Shown: positions 44,644 to 55,499 of the stretch, piece after piece | Layout: every line of letters starts with the position of its first letter | How positions within the stretch are numbered: position 1 is the stretch's first letter | DNA from: Bidens hawaiensis | Lineage: Eukaryota > Streptophyta > Magnoliopsida > Asterales > Asteraceae | Reading direction: 5' to 3' | NCBI GenBank assembly: GCA_021521415.1 | Contig: JAIQDT010005498.1 | Span: 1-64,000, forward strand | Length of the DNA: 64,000 nucleotides | Translations under genes and position numbers: made by a program | The notes under the pieces: model-generated | What the model was told of the DNA's origin: nothing | The model's input: the letters and a program-made list of their open reading frames with translations, nothing else | Database searches by the model: none

Positions 44644-46029
44644 GTACTCCTCGTTCTGTCTGGATCTCATAGCCCTATTCTCATTACCACCCCCACTCTG
44701 TTGTGTAGACCTGTTTTGACTGCGTTCTACACGTTCATTTGTGCACTCTTTAGCAAAGTGTCCATTCTGTTGACAGTTATAACACCGCACCTTTGACTTA
44801 TCAAAACCTGGTCTTTCACCAACAAATTTCTACCAGTTTTCTTCATAAACCTTTTAACCCTTCTCACAATCATCGCCATCTGCCACTGCAGATCCATATC
44901 TTCCAGATCATCAGTATCGATCTGATCATAGTCTTCGTCTAACGTTGCAGGATCAACAATCTTGCCTTTAATGTAATTTTCATACGAAGCAATGAAAGAT
45001 GCATAGAGAGCAAACTGCTGTTCAGCAGATTTAACACTCATGGGCATCTTAGAGTAGTTGTTGTTAGGAACACTTGAAGAGAAACTACCCTTGGTTGCTT
45101 GAGGTTTAGAAGCATTTGTTCCTCCAGCTACAAAACACACATCACCATCCATGTTGAGAGTTACATGACCTTCATGTGTTGAGTTAGCGCCCTAGTCTCC
45201 CTTTGAGTAGTAAGCAGACGATTCAGACTTCGAACTTGAACTTAAGTTAACCTTTGCACCATACATTCCCGGATCCTGAACCTGATCAGTTGGTGTCTCT
45301 TTTCGAACCATGTTAAGTTCAAAAGTTCGTAGTTTGTTGACTGCTGTTTCCAAGTCATAGTCGGCAAACTCTTTGTCTTCTCTCATCAAGACAGTGTACA
45401 TCTCCCATTTCGGTGGGAGAGCATCAAGGAGTTTTTCCACGATCTCCTCTTCTTTGTAAGCAATGAAATAATTACTGAGTTTGGTCATCAGGTGATAATA
45501 TCTCGTGATGATATCATCAAGTGATTCATTCTTCAAATACTTGAACACCGAGAATTGGGTTTTGAGTAGTTTAATCTTGGATGCACGAATCCCCACATTA
45601 CATTCAAATCGGTTTTCAAGTGCTTCCCAAAGCTCTCTGGCGGTTTAATACTTCCTGAAGGTGTGAAGAATCTCTTGTGGAAGAGCCATTGTTATCGCTG
45701 CATGAGCTTTGCTTTCAGCCTCATACATTTTCTTTTCTTCCTCTTCCGTCTTGTTGTATTTCTTAATCTGTTCACGACCCTCATACAGAGCAGTTGGTGG
45801 AATGTATCCATCTTGAATACACACCCACATCTTAGCATCTTGGTATTTAACATACTGCTCAAACCGATCCTTCCAAGCCACAAAATCGGTACCCTTTAGC
45901 ATCTTCGGTGCCTTAGTAGCTGAACCCGCTTCCACTTCCATCTTCACCAGTTCCGTAATATTTATTGAAGTCATCTTTTACGAAACGAAAATACAAAGAA
46001 ACCCGAAAAATAAAAATTTTATTCTTAAC

Positions 46030-46262
46030 AGTACTTTAGGCGAAGTTGTGGATAACTTCGCTTAAGACTTAACTTCGCTTGAATTCTTAACTTCGCTTTC
46101 CTTTTTAAATTCGCCTGATTTGGCGAAGTTGTGAGGTAGGCGAAGTTGTGGATAACTTCGCTTGAGATAAGCGAACTTGTGATGTAGGCGAAGTTGTGGA
46201 TAACTTCGCTTAACCTTATATCTTCGCCTAAACCCTACAAACATTAGCGGCAACTTCGCCTG
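46030..46262. repeat. GGCGAAGTT palindrome array in the D leader, before gag
   Basis: Several GGCGAAGTTGTGGATAACTTCGCT-type palindromes (near 46038, 46140, 46188) and single copies between the primer site and the gag start, as in E but with fewer units. Confidence 0.86.
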
Positions 46263-46448
46263 ATGAACACGATGATTTTGCAGGTTTGATTTTGACGTTT
46301 TGCGAGGTATGCGAAGGTGTAATGGGTTGTTTTTGATGGTGGGAGGTGAGTAGGACACAAAAACTCGGTAAACTCGTCCCGCGAATAGTCGAACGGAACG
46401 ATTTCTACACCCGCGTGATAATCCCGAACCACACAATCACGAGCAAAA

Positions 46449-46460
46449 GCTCTGATACCA
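46449..46460 (-). other. Element D primer-binding site (initiator Met)
   Basis: TGGTATCAGAGC on the - strand, two bases from the 5' LTR end. Confidence 0.93.
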
Positions 46461-46462
46461 AT

Positions 46463-46872
46463 TGTAGGTTCCCAGCCGGATCTACACGGAATATCTCGTT
46501 CTACGTAGGTGCGGAATCCCTACGTAAGACGATACGAGCGTAGAAGACGATACACGTAACACGATCAAACACACGTTACAATAAACAAAGACACGTTGTA
46601 TTGCAACTGGAAACACGTGATTCACTGATCACCGATTACACAACTCGTAAACTCGTTACCTCTAATTCTCTGAAACACAGCCGTAACCTAGCAGTTTATA
46701 TAACACGACAACTTCGCCTAGCATGTTTAGGCGAAGTTGTTCCTAACTTCGGTTGTTCCACAAGTTCGCCTATATCAGCGAACTTGTGAGAACTTCGCTT
46801 ACATCCAAATACAAATTCAACTAACTCGATTACAGACACTAGACACTGAACTACTGACATCATGTACCAACA
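46463..46872 (-). repeat. Element D 5' LTR
   Basis: 410 bp, two differences from 22783-23192. The CGAAT target copy is at 46873-46877, where the element C integrase resumes. Confidence 0.95.
46695..46740 (-). promoter_or_regulatory. Element D LTR promoter core: palindrome and TATA box
   Basis: Hairpin at 46708-46740 (13-bp arms) followed on the - strand by TTATATAAA at 46695-46703. This is the arrangement compared with the internal sites at 25811-25858 and 31822-31868. Confidence 0.65.
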
Positions 46873-47686
46873 CGAATGATGCACGAGTGGTTGTGAAGTT
46901 TCTTAAGAAGTTGTTTACTCGTTTCGGTACTCCGAGAGCTATTATTAGGGATCGGGGAACCCGTTTTTGTAATACCGTCATGGAGAAAGCGTTAGCTCGT
47001 TATGCAGGGTTACTCATCATACCTATACTGCCTATCACCCTCAGACGAATAGTCAAGTCGAGAATGCAAATCGAGGGGTGAAGAGGATTTTGGAGAAAAC
47101 AGTTGGGGCTAGTCGGAAATATTGGTCGGAGAAGTTAGATGATGCATTGTGGGCATTCCAAATCGCATACAAGACTCCGTTGGGTACTACACTGTTTATG
47201 CTTGTTTACGGTAAGTCTTGTCATCTACCGGTTGAATTAGAGCATCGTGCTTATTGGGCGTTAAAGACGGTTAATGTCGATCTCACCGAGGCTGCCAGGA
47301 AGAGGTACTTTCAAATTCATGAGTTGGAGGAGCTTCGGGATGCGGCATATTCTCGATCATTGAATATTAAAGAGAAGACGAAAGCTCTACATGATCGATG
47401 GTTGAAAGGCGGCAAGGAGTTCAAGAAAGGTGATTAGGTATTATTATTTAACTCTCGTTTGAAGTTGGTTGAAGGAAATTTGAGATCAAAGTGGACGGGA
47501 CCATACTTGATGAAAGAAGTTTTCCCCTATGGAGTGGTGGAGTTGGAGAATCCAGATAATGGAACATCTTGGAAGGTGAACGGTCATCATTTGAAGCACT
47601 ATCTTGAAGGCAAGAGGAATCAATCGAGATGGAGGAAACTCCTCTCGATGCATCGCACTGAATTGTCACACGTGGATCTTGAGTGA
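46873..47686 (+). pseudogene. Element C integrase, C-terminal half
   Basis: Resumes the frame cut by element D: NDARVVVKFLKKLFTRFGTP, then the second catalytic Asp in IIRDRGTRFCN. A frameshift near 47000 garbles the region of the catalytic Glu. KRILEKTVGASRKYWSEKLD and FQIAYKTPLGTTLFM follow, then [19 protein letters not shown], a TAG at 47435-47437, and SRLKLVEGNLRSKWTGPYLM with WKVNGHHLKHYLEG to the TGA at 47684-47686. It matches the same region of B. Confidence 0.92.
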
Positions 47687-49599
47687 AAAATCGAGTGTAG
47701 AGTTTGTACATTCTTTTCTATTTTTATTTCTATTTTATTTTTTATTTTATCTTGAGTCACTAATGTAGTTTTTTGTAGTTGTTCTTTATTTTTAAGTTTT
47801 TGTAAGTTTTGAGGAAAGATATAACGGAGATCCCCTTGGAGTAGAATGAAAAATTCAAGTGTGGGAATGGAGCAGCAGGAGCCATATACTTTTATGATTA
47901 TTTATTTGCTGTTTTTATTCATGTTTATTATTATTGGATGGGATGGGTGGTCTAGTTACATACTTTGAATGATTAAAATCTATTAAATTGATAAGATGAA
48001 TGTTTAGATATTGGTGTATTGTTGTTGTTTCTGTTCATGTACGAGGGAAATGAGCTACTAGTTGTTGAGCACGTTCGGAGATGGAGGGCATTTATGGAAG
48101 AAGATTTTAGCTTTATACTTCACTCGTATACTACCGGCTAAGTCTCTTCCTTTTTACTTTGTTTTTATGTTTTTAATTTTAATTTTTTAGCTTTGTTTTG
48201 TTTTTATTTATTTTTTGTATTTTTAGGTTTTGTTTTGTTTTTAAATTATTGAGTCATGTTTCCGTCCCTGCATTGAGGACAATGCAAATTTTAAGTGTGG
48301 GGATAGGAACACATGTCTTTAATTTGTTTTGTTAACTATTTATTAAAAAAATTGAAAAAAAAAGTTTTGAAAAATGTCAATTGAATTTGTTTCTTTTTGC
48401 ATTTTAATGGGACATGAAGATACTTATCGGGAATCGATTTTTCAAACTACTAATAATAAGATATAATTAAAAGAGTACGCACTTAACTTGGGATGTGTCG
48501 GTAGGTTCAGCCTTGAGAATGAAAGTGCAGTTTGATAGTTGCTGTAAACGATATAATATGATTTTTAGTGGGATACATGTTATGTCTATATAAAATACGA
48601 GATGAAAGGTCGGGCTATAATCAAGCCTCATTTTTTAGTTTGATTATAGAAAATTATAAATTTTATAGAAATCTGAATACATTATCATACGATGCTTGGG
48701 TAGGTTTACGTTAGAGTATTCTGTGTAGCTGGTGATATAAACTTAAAACTTGCACTTCTAGTTTTAGTGGTTAACACTTCATAGGCGTATGGTTTTATAG
48801 CCTTAAATCCTGTATTGATGAGATGCTCCGGGGTTCAGAAACCATGGGTCTGTGTGCAGTTATTCATATGGGTATTCATATTTCCTAAGTTGATTTATGG
48901 ATATTTCAAAAAGCCTAAAAAGAGCAAACCCGTAGTTTATCTGCCAAATTATAAGTCATTAAACATGATTACAAAGCGCTTTAAAAGTACAAATTCACTG
49001 CTGACTTGATCATACACGCTGTTAGTCATATGGGGTCCCCATGCTCGCGTCTCATTACCATTAAGAAACAGACCACACGAGACACGTCATATGTAATCCC
49101 TATAGATGAATTCGTGCATACTCACCTATGGAGATTGGACTTTGGGGTGTTGCTTGAAAACAGAGGTATGTCATGTAGTGGGGAACACTGGCTAGTTAGT
49201 TGAATAATTGAACCTTAATCGTATCTAATGGCTGCTTGGTAGACTCTGATGCTTAAACTTAGGTGGATAAACTATATCCTTGATTGTCTTAGCTATTCAT
49301 GAAAAATATGAGGTTTAAGTCAAGTTGTGGTGGTTTGATCCGGTAAAATCTAAAATAAAACGGGTCTTGACTATGGGTTCCACTAGATTAAAAATAATAA
49401 TAAATAATAGTTGGATCTTACTTGTCCCAGTAAAGACAAATGCATGGGTTTAAGTGTACAACAATATCGGTGATCGCAGTTTTTGCGTTGTTCTAAATTT
49501 TAAGATAACCCATATGTTTTTAAGACCGTATTTCTCCGATTCTGATCCCATTGCAAAAAACTTTTTCAGGGACGAAAAATGTTTAAGTGTTGGGATATT
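47687..49599 (+). other. Element C non-coding tail between pol and 3' LTR, with conserved blocks
   Basis: No supported gene; the small frames at 48815-49009 and 49006-49203 are unconserved. Blocks shared in order with the B tail are 48271-48305 (with PPT-like TTAAGTGTGGGGATA at 48291-48305), 48494-48534, 49312-49333 and 49442-49476. The region near 47700-47760 and 48170-48240 is T-rich. Confidence 0.72.
49584..49599 (+). other. Element C polypurine tract
   Basis: TAAGTGTTGGGATATT ends at the LTR start TGATGAGG; one base differs from the B core AAGTGTGGGGATATT. Confidence 0.78.
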
Positions 49600-50502
49600 T
49601 GATGAGGTCTAAAATATACATATTATTATATAAACATTCCCTACACTTTTATATACTTTTGGGCCATGTTTTTATTGAATGTTATTCTTAATTGGTTCAT
49701 ATTTAAGTTTTAAGGTTTCATGAGACTATAAGCTAAAATAAAGTACTTTAATTATATTGAGACCAACGAATGAATAAGTGGTGTATAATTATTGTATTTA
49801 GCTTTTTTAGTTTATTAGTTTTATTTAGTTTATTAGTAAGAAAGTGGGTACTTTAAGCATGCTTTTGAATTTCAGGTTATGGTGCATTAAACAAAACTAT
49901 TAATGGAAATTACTTTGAGAACCAAATAAATAAGAAAGGAAACATGGAGGGGCTGTTGTGAAAATGTGAAATTACTTCACTTTCTTAAGAAATATGTTTA
50001 TGGAGGGTCTATTAGCAAAGGCCACGTGATGTCAGATTGTTAGGCCCATATTTAAATTATTAACCGACTCAAACAATGTATAAATTTATGATTATGGGGG
50101 ATTTTGGAGGGTATTGAGAGCCGGAAGTCAATGCTAGCAGCAACAGTATATTACTATTACTAGAAGTTGGCGCACCTTTTTGGTTACCACGTCAATTCAT
50201 TCTTTTAGTGAAGTTGTATAACAAACCATAAAACAATCAAAAAAGAAATAAAATAACTAGAAGAAGAGGTGAAGAAATTAGAAGAAAAAAAAGAAGAAAT
50301 AAAACAAAGGAAGAATGGAGAATGTAAAGAAAGAAAAATTCCATCCCACAATGGTGGAGGAAAGAAAATGGAAGGCTTCTACCATGGTATAAATTGGATT
50401 ACTAATTCTTATCCCACATCTCTAGATTACAAAATTTGTAAGATCTTTATAAGGAAGAGAGCTCACAAGATAATATTCTTGTGTACCAAATCACACCAGT
50501 AG
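49600..50502 (+). repeat. Element C 3' LTR, first segment
   Basis: Begins TGATGAGGTCTAAAATATAC after the polypurine tract. No gene is seen. It has a purine-rich AAGAA run at 50262-50335. The right limit, where element G is taken to start, is a guess based on the abrupt change to GC-rich sequence near 50503; no target duplication was found. Confidence 0.5.
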
Positions 50503-50639
50503 TCCTAGCGGAGGGTGCGACGCACGCGCTCGGGCTCGGGCGATGGGCGCAATGTGGCGCTTTGATGGCGCACTTTGCACACTCGCATCGTCGCGAGCCG
50601 CTTAAGGGCCGCCTTAGTATTTTTGCTCCTCCGTGCGAC

Positions 50640-50880
50640 GCGAAGGAGTACGCTAAAAATTCTTCGCGCGACGCGAAGTTGTAATAGTTATCCAGAAAGT
50701 TCTTTGTCCTTCGCGCGACGCAAAGATGTTCTTCGCACTACGCAACGTGGAAGTCACGCAACGGTGACACGTTACCTGACACGTGTCGTGCTACGTGGCA
50801 TAGCTAGGGCTGACTCGACAACCCTACATCAACTTCGCACGATGCGAAGGTTTATTTGTGCGACGCGAAGATGCTCAATT
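50640..50880. repeat. CTTCGCGCGACGCGAAG hairpins in element G
   Basis: A perfect hairpin at 50662-50678 (arms CTTCGCG / CGCGAAG, loop CGA) and another at 50833-50849 (arms CTTCGCA / TGCGAAG, loop CGA), where both arms have changed together. Related single copies lie near 50640, 50709 and 50867. Confidence 0.8.
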
Positions 50881-51319
50881 TCAAATTCAAATAGGGAGGA
50901 ATTCTGGACTTCACTCTTCGTCCTAAATCAAATTTTCTCTCTCAGAATTTCTTATATAAGGCTAATATTATACCCAAGTAGTTGTAACGGTACCTCTCTG
51001 ATCGAAAGAAACTTATACATGAATCCAAAAGCTCTACCTTAACTAGGTAAGACATTGTGCCATCGTGTAAAGTGCCATGTCTCGTGATTATCGTTATGAT
51101 TATGGGTTTATACTAATATAGATATACTACATTATGTTTAATCTAGATGCTTGACACCAGAAGAATTGTTAAAGATAAACTTGCAAGGTGAGACATTCGA
51201 GTTTTTGCACAACTCACATTTGCGTGAGACAATTGATTTTCAATACTGTCATGATGCTTTTCTAAACCCATTAAACTCATGATAGATAGTCTAAATATTT
51301 TCGAATGTATTTCCAAAGG

Positions 51320-51702
51320 ATTTAAACTACATTACAATGATTAAGTCTCTGTAGACTTACGGGATGGTTACTACTGGTATTGTGGGGTTTTGTATACAAG
51401 GCTTGCCTACTGGGCTATTACACGCTACTTATTGGACAAGTATTAGCCAATAAGTAATATGACCACAGTTACAGATGCGGTCGAGTGACAAGTACCTTTC
51501 AGTAATTTGTAAGTAGTCAGAAGTAAAAACATCTTAATGCTGTAACTGTAAATGGTGTCATTTATAAATGAATGTACTCACCAGTATTTCCTGCTGATTA
51601 AATATTTTAAACATGTTTCATGTGAATTTTTAGAGACAAAGGAATGATGCCTGCGGGCTTCCAACTTAAATAAGTGGCTTGTCACCAGAATAAAGAAACG
51701 TG
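51320..51702 (+). repeat. Element G direct repeat, left copy
   Basis: 383 bp from TTTAAACTACATT to AAACGTG, over 90 percent identical by eye to 52947-53329 and the same length. Between about 50880 and 51320 no gene is seen. Confidence 0.88.
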
Positions 51703-51824
51703 AATTCTTCCAACATGTAGTTAATAACATGGGGGCAGGAACCTTAACCAACCCAGCTATACCCCCAAAACCAGGAAAACCCACTTCCCCATGATGACCT
51801 CATAAACCAATCTCAGTTTGAAAA

Positions 51825-52035
51825 TTGGTGGATGACCGATTGGCAATTTCACACGATAACAACGAATCTGTACTTACCGTTCCAGCCCGAAACTGCCAAC
51901 TACCGCACGATGACACTGGAGATGATCACACAACTCCGTCATTATGGGGAAGAGCTTGTGGAAACCGCCAACCGACTGAGAGACATCGGGGAAAGCATGA
52001 CATGGAGATATTATGATAGAGAACCATATATATAA
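51825..52035 (+). other. Unassigned frame in element G
   Basis: A 67-codon frame with DWQFHTITTNLYLPFQPETA lies upstream of the gag fragment. It may be an N-terminal gag piece. A TA microsatellite (52043-52075) separates them. I do not recognise it. Confidence 0.3.
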
Positions 52036-52040
52036 TATAA

Positions 52041-52079
<39 letters not shown>

Positions 52080-52331
52080 TATCGTAATTTCCTTCTTGTA
52101 AAAAAAATAATGGTGTGTATGTATAAAATATAGTGATGCATATATAGATTAGGCGTAGAATATAGTGATGCATATGTATAAATATATATATAAAAGATTA
52201 TATGTCGCAAAGCTCGACGATTTTGACATATTCTGTGCTTATGTGTTAATATTGTTTGTGTTTATTAATATCTTTCTTATTTTATTATCTAATTACGATA
52301 TTAATATTCCTTCATTGTTTGGAATTCAGAT

Positions 52332-52950
52332 GTCAAATGAAGTTTCTGTTAACAACCGTGAAAATAATCATGAAAATTCCAATCAAGAAAATGCTCTGAA
52401 TATGAATGCTATTGACAATATGATAGCTAAGAGAATTGCTGAAGCAATCCCTCAAATTGCTGAAGCCATTAGACAACCAGTAACTGTCATTAGAGATAGG
52501 ACCGAGAGCAACAAACGAAAATCTAACACTGAAGCTAGTAGCAGAGTGAATGGAGGAAATAAAAATAAACTACCTAAAAAGTTAAAAAACTAATGGTTGT
52601 AGTTACAAGGATTTCTTGGCCTGTAAGCCAACCGAATTTTCTGGAAATGAATGAGCCATTTCAGCATTACATTGGTTAGAAAAGACAGAAGCTGTTATAA
52701 GAATCAGTAAATGTGCTGAAGAAGATAAAATATTGTATGCTTCTAATCTCTTTATTAATGAAGCATTAGAATGGTGGAATACAGTCCTCCAGGCAAAAGG
52801 AAGCAATATAGTTTACATCATGACCTGGGGAGAATTCAAAGAATTGTTAGAAAGGAAATTTTGTCCACCACATGAAAGAGAAAAGATTGCTTCTATGTTC
52901 TTGAACCACAAGAAGGATCTGGAGACTTACAGGATGTTTCAAATGTTTTA
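52332..52950 (+). pseudogene. Element G gag fragment (retrotransposon gag core)
   Basis: First part (52332-52593): Asn/Glu-rich start and a helix MIAKRIAEAIPQIAEAI, ending in a TAA. The next frame reads FLACKPTEFSGNE, stop, ALHWLEKTEAVIRISKCAEE, then LFINEALEWWNTVLQAKGSN, WGEFKELLERKFCPPHEREK, the hallmark of the chromovirus-type gag core. It is truncated at about 52945, where the right direct repeat begins. Confidence 0.82.
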
Positions 52951-53329
52951 AACTACATTATAGTGATTAAGTCTCTGTAGACTTACAGGATGGTTACTAC
53001 TGGTATTGTGGGGTTTTGTATACAAGGCTTGCCTACTGGGCTATTACACATTACTTATTTGACAAGTGTTAGCCAATAAGTAATATGACCACAATCACAG
53101 ATACGGTCGAGTGACAAGTACCTTTCGGTAATTTGTAAGCAGACAGATGTAAAAACATCTTAATGCTGCAACTGTAAAATGTGTCATTTATAAATGAATG
53201 TACTCATCAGTATTTCCTGCTAATCAAATATTTTTAAACATGTTTCAGGTGACTTGTTAGAGACAAAGGAATGATGCCTGCGGGGTTCCAGCTTAAATAA
53301 GTGGCTTGTCACCAGAATAAACAAACGTG
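52947..53329 (+). repeat. Element G direct repeat, right copy, then LTR-like end
   Basis: Partner of 51320-51702. It is followed by 53330-53550, which the left copy lacks, ending GGGGGCTGTGACA. Confidence 0.88.
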
Positions 53330-53550
53330 TTTTGTAAATTAGGGTTACCCTATAAAACCTATGTTTGTATAAAAGCGGGTTTAATCCTAGTTTATGAAAT
53401 AAGAATTATGGTGTTTTTATAACTCTGAAAATTTTTACTAACTACGGTTCTGATGAAATATTCCGCTGCAAATTATTTTAATAAACACCGATACCACCAC
53501 TCAACGTTCACGGCTTCCTTCCTGAGGTATAGGGGTCGGGGGCTGTGACA

Positions 53551-54360
53551 AGTTGGATTCGGACGGAAGGTTTAATAGTAGCCGCAAGAGAGGAGCGAGC
53601 AACGGTGTTCGAGTATAGAAAGCATTCAAGGTGTAATACCTACTCATCCAAACATTATTATTTGGTTTGAATTTATTATTTTCGTCATGAATTTATTATT
53701 TGAAACTATTTATTTTCTTTTGTTTTTGAGTATGGTTGTTGGCTAAACCCTTAGACCGTCTAGGCTTATGATGAACCTTTGATTGACGTTTTATTTTATT
53801 TGGGATTTGCTTTTCATTATGGGTTTATGAATTAGTACATAGTTTAATATTATTTATTTGACGCATATGTGCGCTTGGTTTTATTTGGTGAGTTTTATTG
53901 TCTCACAGAGTCTTTGGTGATTGCCTGTCATATAATAGGATTCTGTTAGGTCATTTACTGTGTGTTATTGACTAGTTTGTGATTGATTTATAATAAGATC
54001 ATAGAAACAATATTATTAATCAAATAAAAAAAAGTGTGCTGCTAACCTAAAAAACTGTAAGGTGATAGGTTATTTGATAGGTCTTGGTTGATTAAGATTT
54101 CTAGATTTAGTTCTTCGTAAGGAGTCAGACTAGGTTTGATTTTTCAACTTTGTCTATTAATGCCGAATGAATTTATTAAACTGCCTTTGATTTCCGCACT
54201 CTAAGGTAGGATTTCTTATAAAGGTACTAGTTCATAATTAATTAGATAATCGTAAGGAAGTTTAATATTAAAACTGGTGTTCTTAAAAATTTACTATAAA
54301 TCCATAGGTGTCTTCTAGAGAAAGGTCAGGGGTCCTGTTCGAGTTTTCTTTTAAATGATT
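53551..54360 (+). repeat. Probable element C 3' LTR, second segment
   Basis: AT-rich with no gene. AAGGTGTAATACCTACTC and TTGGCTAAACCCTTAGACC resemble downstream parts of Athila LTRs as I recall them. It ends where element F starts. The final LTR part, matching 1-282, would lie beyond F. Assignment rests on position and on the lack of another host, so it is tentative. Confidence 0.4.
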
Positions 54361-54941
54361 TGTTGGGTCGGATTTCTTGATAAGGAAGATTGGAATCTTC
54401 TCAACCTCCTCAGAAACGGCTAAGTATGGAATACGAGCAAGCCCAGACGATCGAGCATGGTTTTTACTACTTCGAGCAAGGTTCTGAATCTTAAAGGGTT
54501 GATTCTTCTAAGTGTTGAAGGCTTCGAGCAAGCCACACTTCAACGAGCAAGGGTATTCTTCTATCGAGCATGGATTGCCAATCGAGCAAACAGCTTGATC
54601 ATACAAGTTCCAGCCAAGTGTTACGAGCACAGGATGATCGAGCACATGGGGACGAGCATGGATGCAATAAAAGGATGTCACGTGAATCAAAGCAAAGACT
54701 TCGAGCACAGTTCAGTTACCGAGCAAGCTTTACATCCGAGTATGATAAAGATTGCTGAATAAGAAAAGCTGAAGACATCAAGAAGAATGAGCTTGCTCGA
54801 TGGACTTATTCGAGCAAAGTTTGAACAAGTCAAGAGGAATGAAGCTTACTCGAAGAGAATATGTATTCTCCGAAAGAGAATATATTCTAAGTAAAGTATG
54901 CTCAAGGACATTCTCCGAGCACACCTTGTATAGGAAGCTTG

Positions 54942-54969
54942 CTCGAGCAAGGTATATACCTTGCTCGAG
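54942..54969. repeat. Perfect 28-bp palindrome in F LTR
   Basis: Arms CTCGAGCAAGGTAT and its exact reverse complement with no spacer. It consists of two inverted CGAGCA motifs and lies about 75 bases upstream of the TATA box. Confidence 0.92.
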
Positions 54970-55041
54970 GTCTGAAACACTTGTATTAGATTTATCTTTC
55001 ATTATGTAATGTCTAGGACGTATACATGGAATATTAGGGTC

Positions 55042-55050
55042 TATATATAG
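55042..55050 (+). promoter_or_regulatory. Element F LTR TATA box
   Basis: GGGTCTATATATAGACATCC is the only strong TATA box in the LTR; it is followed by about 340 bases of R/U5 up to the LTR end. Confidence 0.6.
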
Positions 55051-55392
55051 ACATCCTAGGGTACGACTAGAAGAGGTTTTTTTAGGTTTTTTGGGCACGC
55101 ATACTGACAATCTTTGCAGACGAATATCAAAAGCCGCCGTCACACAAAACCCTAGACATTCCATTCACTTTATCATTGACGTATCATTTAATATAGTGAA
55201 TCTTTGTCGTTGAAATAGTCCTTACCGATTATCATTTATTGTTTTGTGTTTGATAATTCTCCACAAGCTTTCATTCTCAATCATTGAATATCTTGATTCC
55301 GCCGGGATACTCAATCAGTCTTTGAGTAATTAAGTCGGTGTGTTCTTGTCAAACCTTTGCTAAGGTTGCACCCGATAGACGGTCCTGACAAG

Positions 55393-55404
55393 TGGTATCA
55401 GAGC
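55393..55404 (+). other. Element F primer-binding site (initiator Met)
   Basis: TGGTATCAGAGC, two bases after the LTR end. Confidence 0.93.
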
Positions 55405-55499
55405 TTGAGTAAGCTCACTGAAGACCACGGGACTGAAGGTTTGTGAGGAAAAGTGAAGATTAACTGTGCATTGCTATTGATAACATCAGATCTGATAAA

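Larger units (their letters stand above)
42912..45974 (-). pseudogene. Element D gag, with duplicated coiled coil
   Basis: Starts [20 protein letters not shown] like E. Core motifs are [19 protein letters not shown] and [15 protein letters not shown]. Stops lie at 45645 (Lys codon to TAA) and about 45189, and a 1-base loss near 44830 shifts the frame. The second part, from 44790, has an intact knuckle [14 protein letters not shown], then two tandem coiled-coil units, and stops at 43408 in a Lys/Ser-rich region. The second knuckle CFRCNQIGHLVADC is still readable near 43290, with a further stop downstream. Confidence 0.88.
22783..46872 (-). mobile_element. Element D: SIRE-like Ty1/copia retrotransposon with extra ORF, split by E
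   Basis: Target duplication CGAAT at 22778-22782 and 46873-46877. LTRs of 410 bp (22783-23192, 46463-46872) begin TGTTGG and end CCTACA on the - strand and differ at two positions. The - strand order is primer site 46449-46460, palindrome-rich leader, gag with a duplicated coiled coil, pol (protease, integrase, RT, RNase H), non-coding module, extra ORF, polypurine tract. Element E splits it within RT/RNase H. Without E it is about 11.7 kb. Confidence 0.93.
50503..53550 (+). mobile_element. Element G: gag-only Ty3 remnant with direct repeats
   Basis: A Ty3 gag fragment (52332-52950) lies between two 383-bp direct repeats (51320-51702 and 52947-53329). The right part ends GGGGTCGGGGGCTGTGACA at 53550, a chromovirus-like LTR end. 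To the left, a GC-rich palindromic stretch (50560-50880) and a TATA-like TTATATAAGG (about 50953) look like LTR promoter DNA. No protease, RT or integrase is present. Either a deleted element or a gag-only nonautonomous type. Left boundary uncertain. Confidence 0.5.
1..54360 (+). mobile_element. Element C: old Athila-type Ty3 retrotransposon, outermost host of the nest
   Basis: This element frames the window. The visible end of its 5' LTR is at 1-282, followed by an Asp-tRNA-type primer site, gag remnants (525-701, 19354-19560), protease (19590-20726), reverse transcriptase and RNase H (20745-22434), integrase (22435-22782 continued at 46873-47686), a non-coding tail, a polypurine tract (49584-49599) and a 3' LTR starting at 49600. 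The protease motif ALADLGVSINLMPYS and the RT motif DDFLVYG are Athila-like. Elements A, D, G and F interrupt it. The rest of the 3' LTR should lie right of element F, beyond the window; this is inferred because nothing in the window repeats 1-282. Many stops and frameshifts mark it as the oldest layer. Confidence 0.75.
54361..55390 (+). repeat. Element F 5' LTR
   Basis: 1030 bp from TGTTGGGTCGG to GGTCCTGACA. Between 54430 and 54970 the motif CGAGCA occurs about 15 times on the + strand plus a few inverted copies. The 3' limit is fixed by the primer site; the 5' limit is chosen from the TGTTGG shared with D/E and is less certain. Confidence 0.75.

Noticed and set aside
48815..49203. Two small frames in the tail of element C
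   Set aside because: They overlap a block conserved with B only as DNA; no matching frame in B.
50575..51042. 155-codon frame with many Arg/Ser residues
   Set aside because: It runs through the CGACGCGAAG palindromes and TATA-like DNA of element G; no domain, and better explained as LTR.
54508..55164. - strand frames at 54508-54708 and 54778-55164
   Set aside because: They lie in the F LTR and follow the CGAGCA repeats; no protein features.
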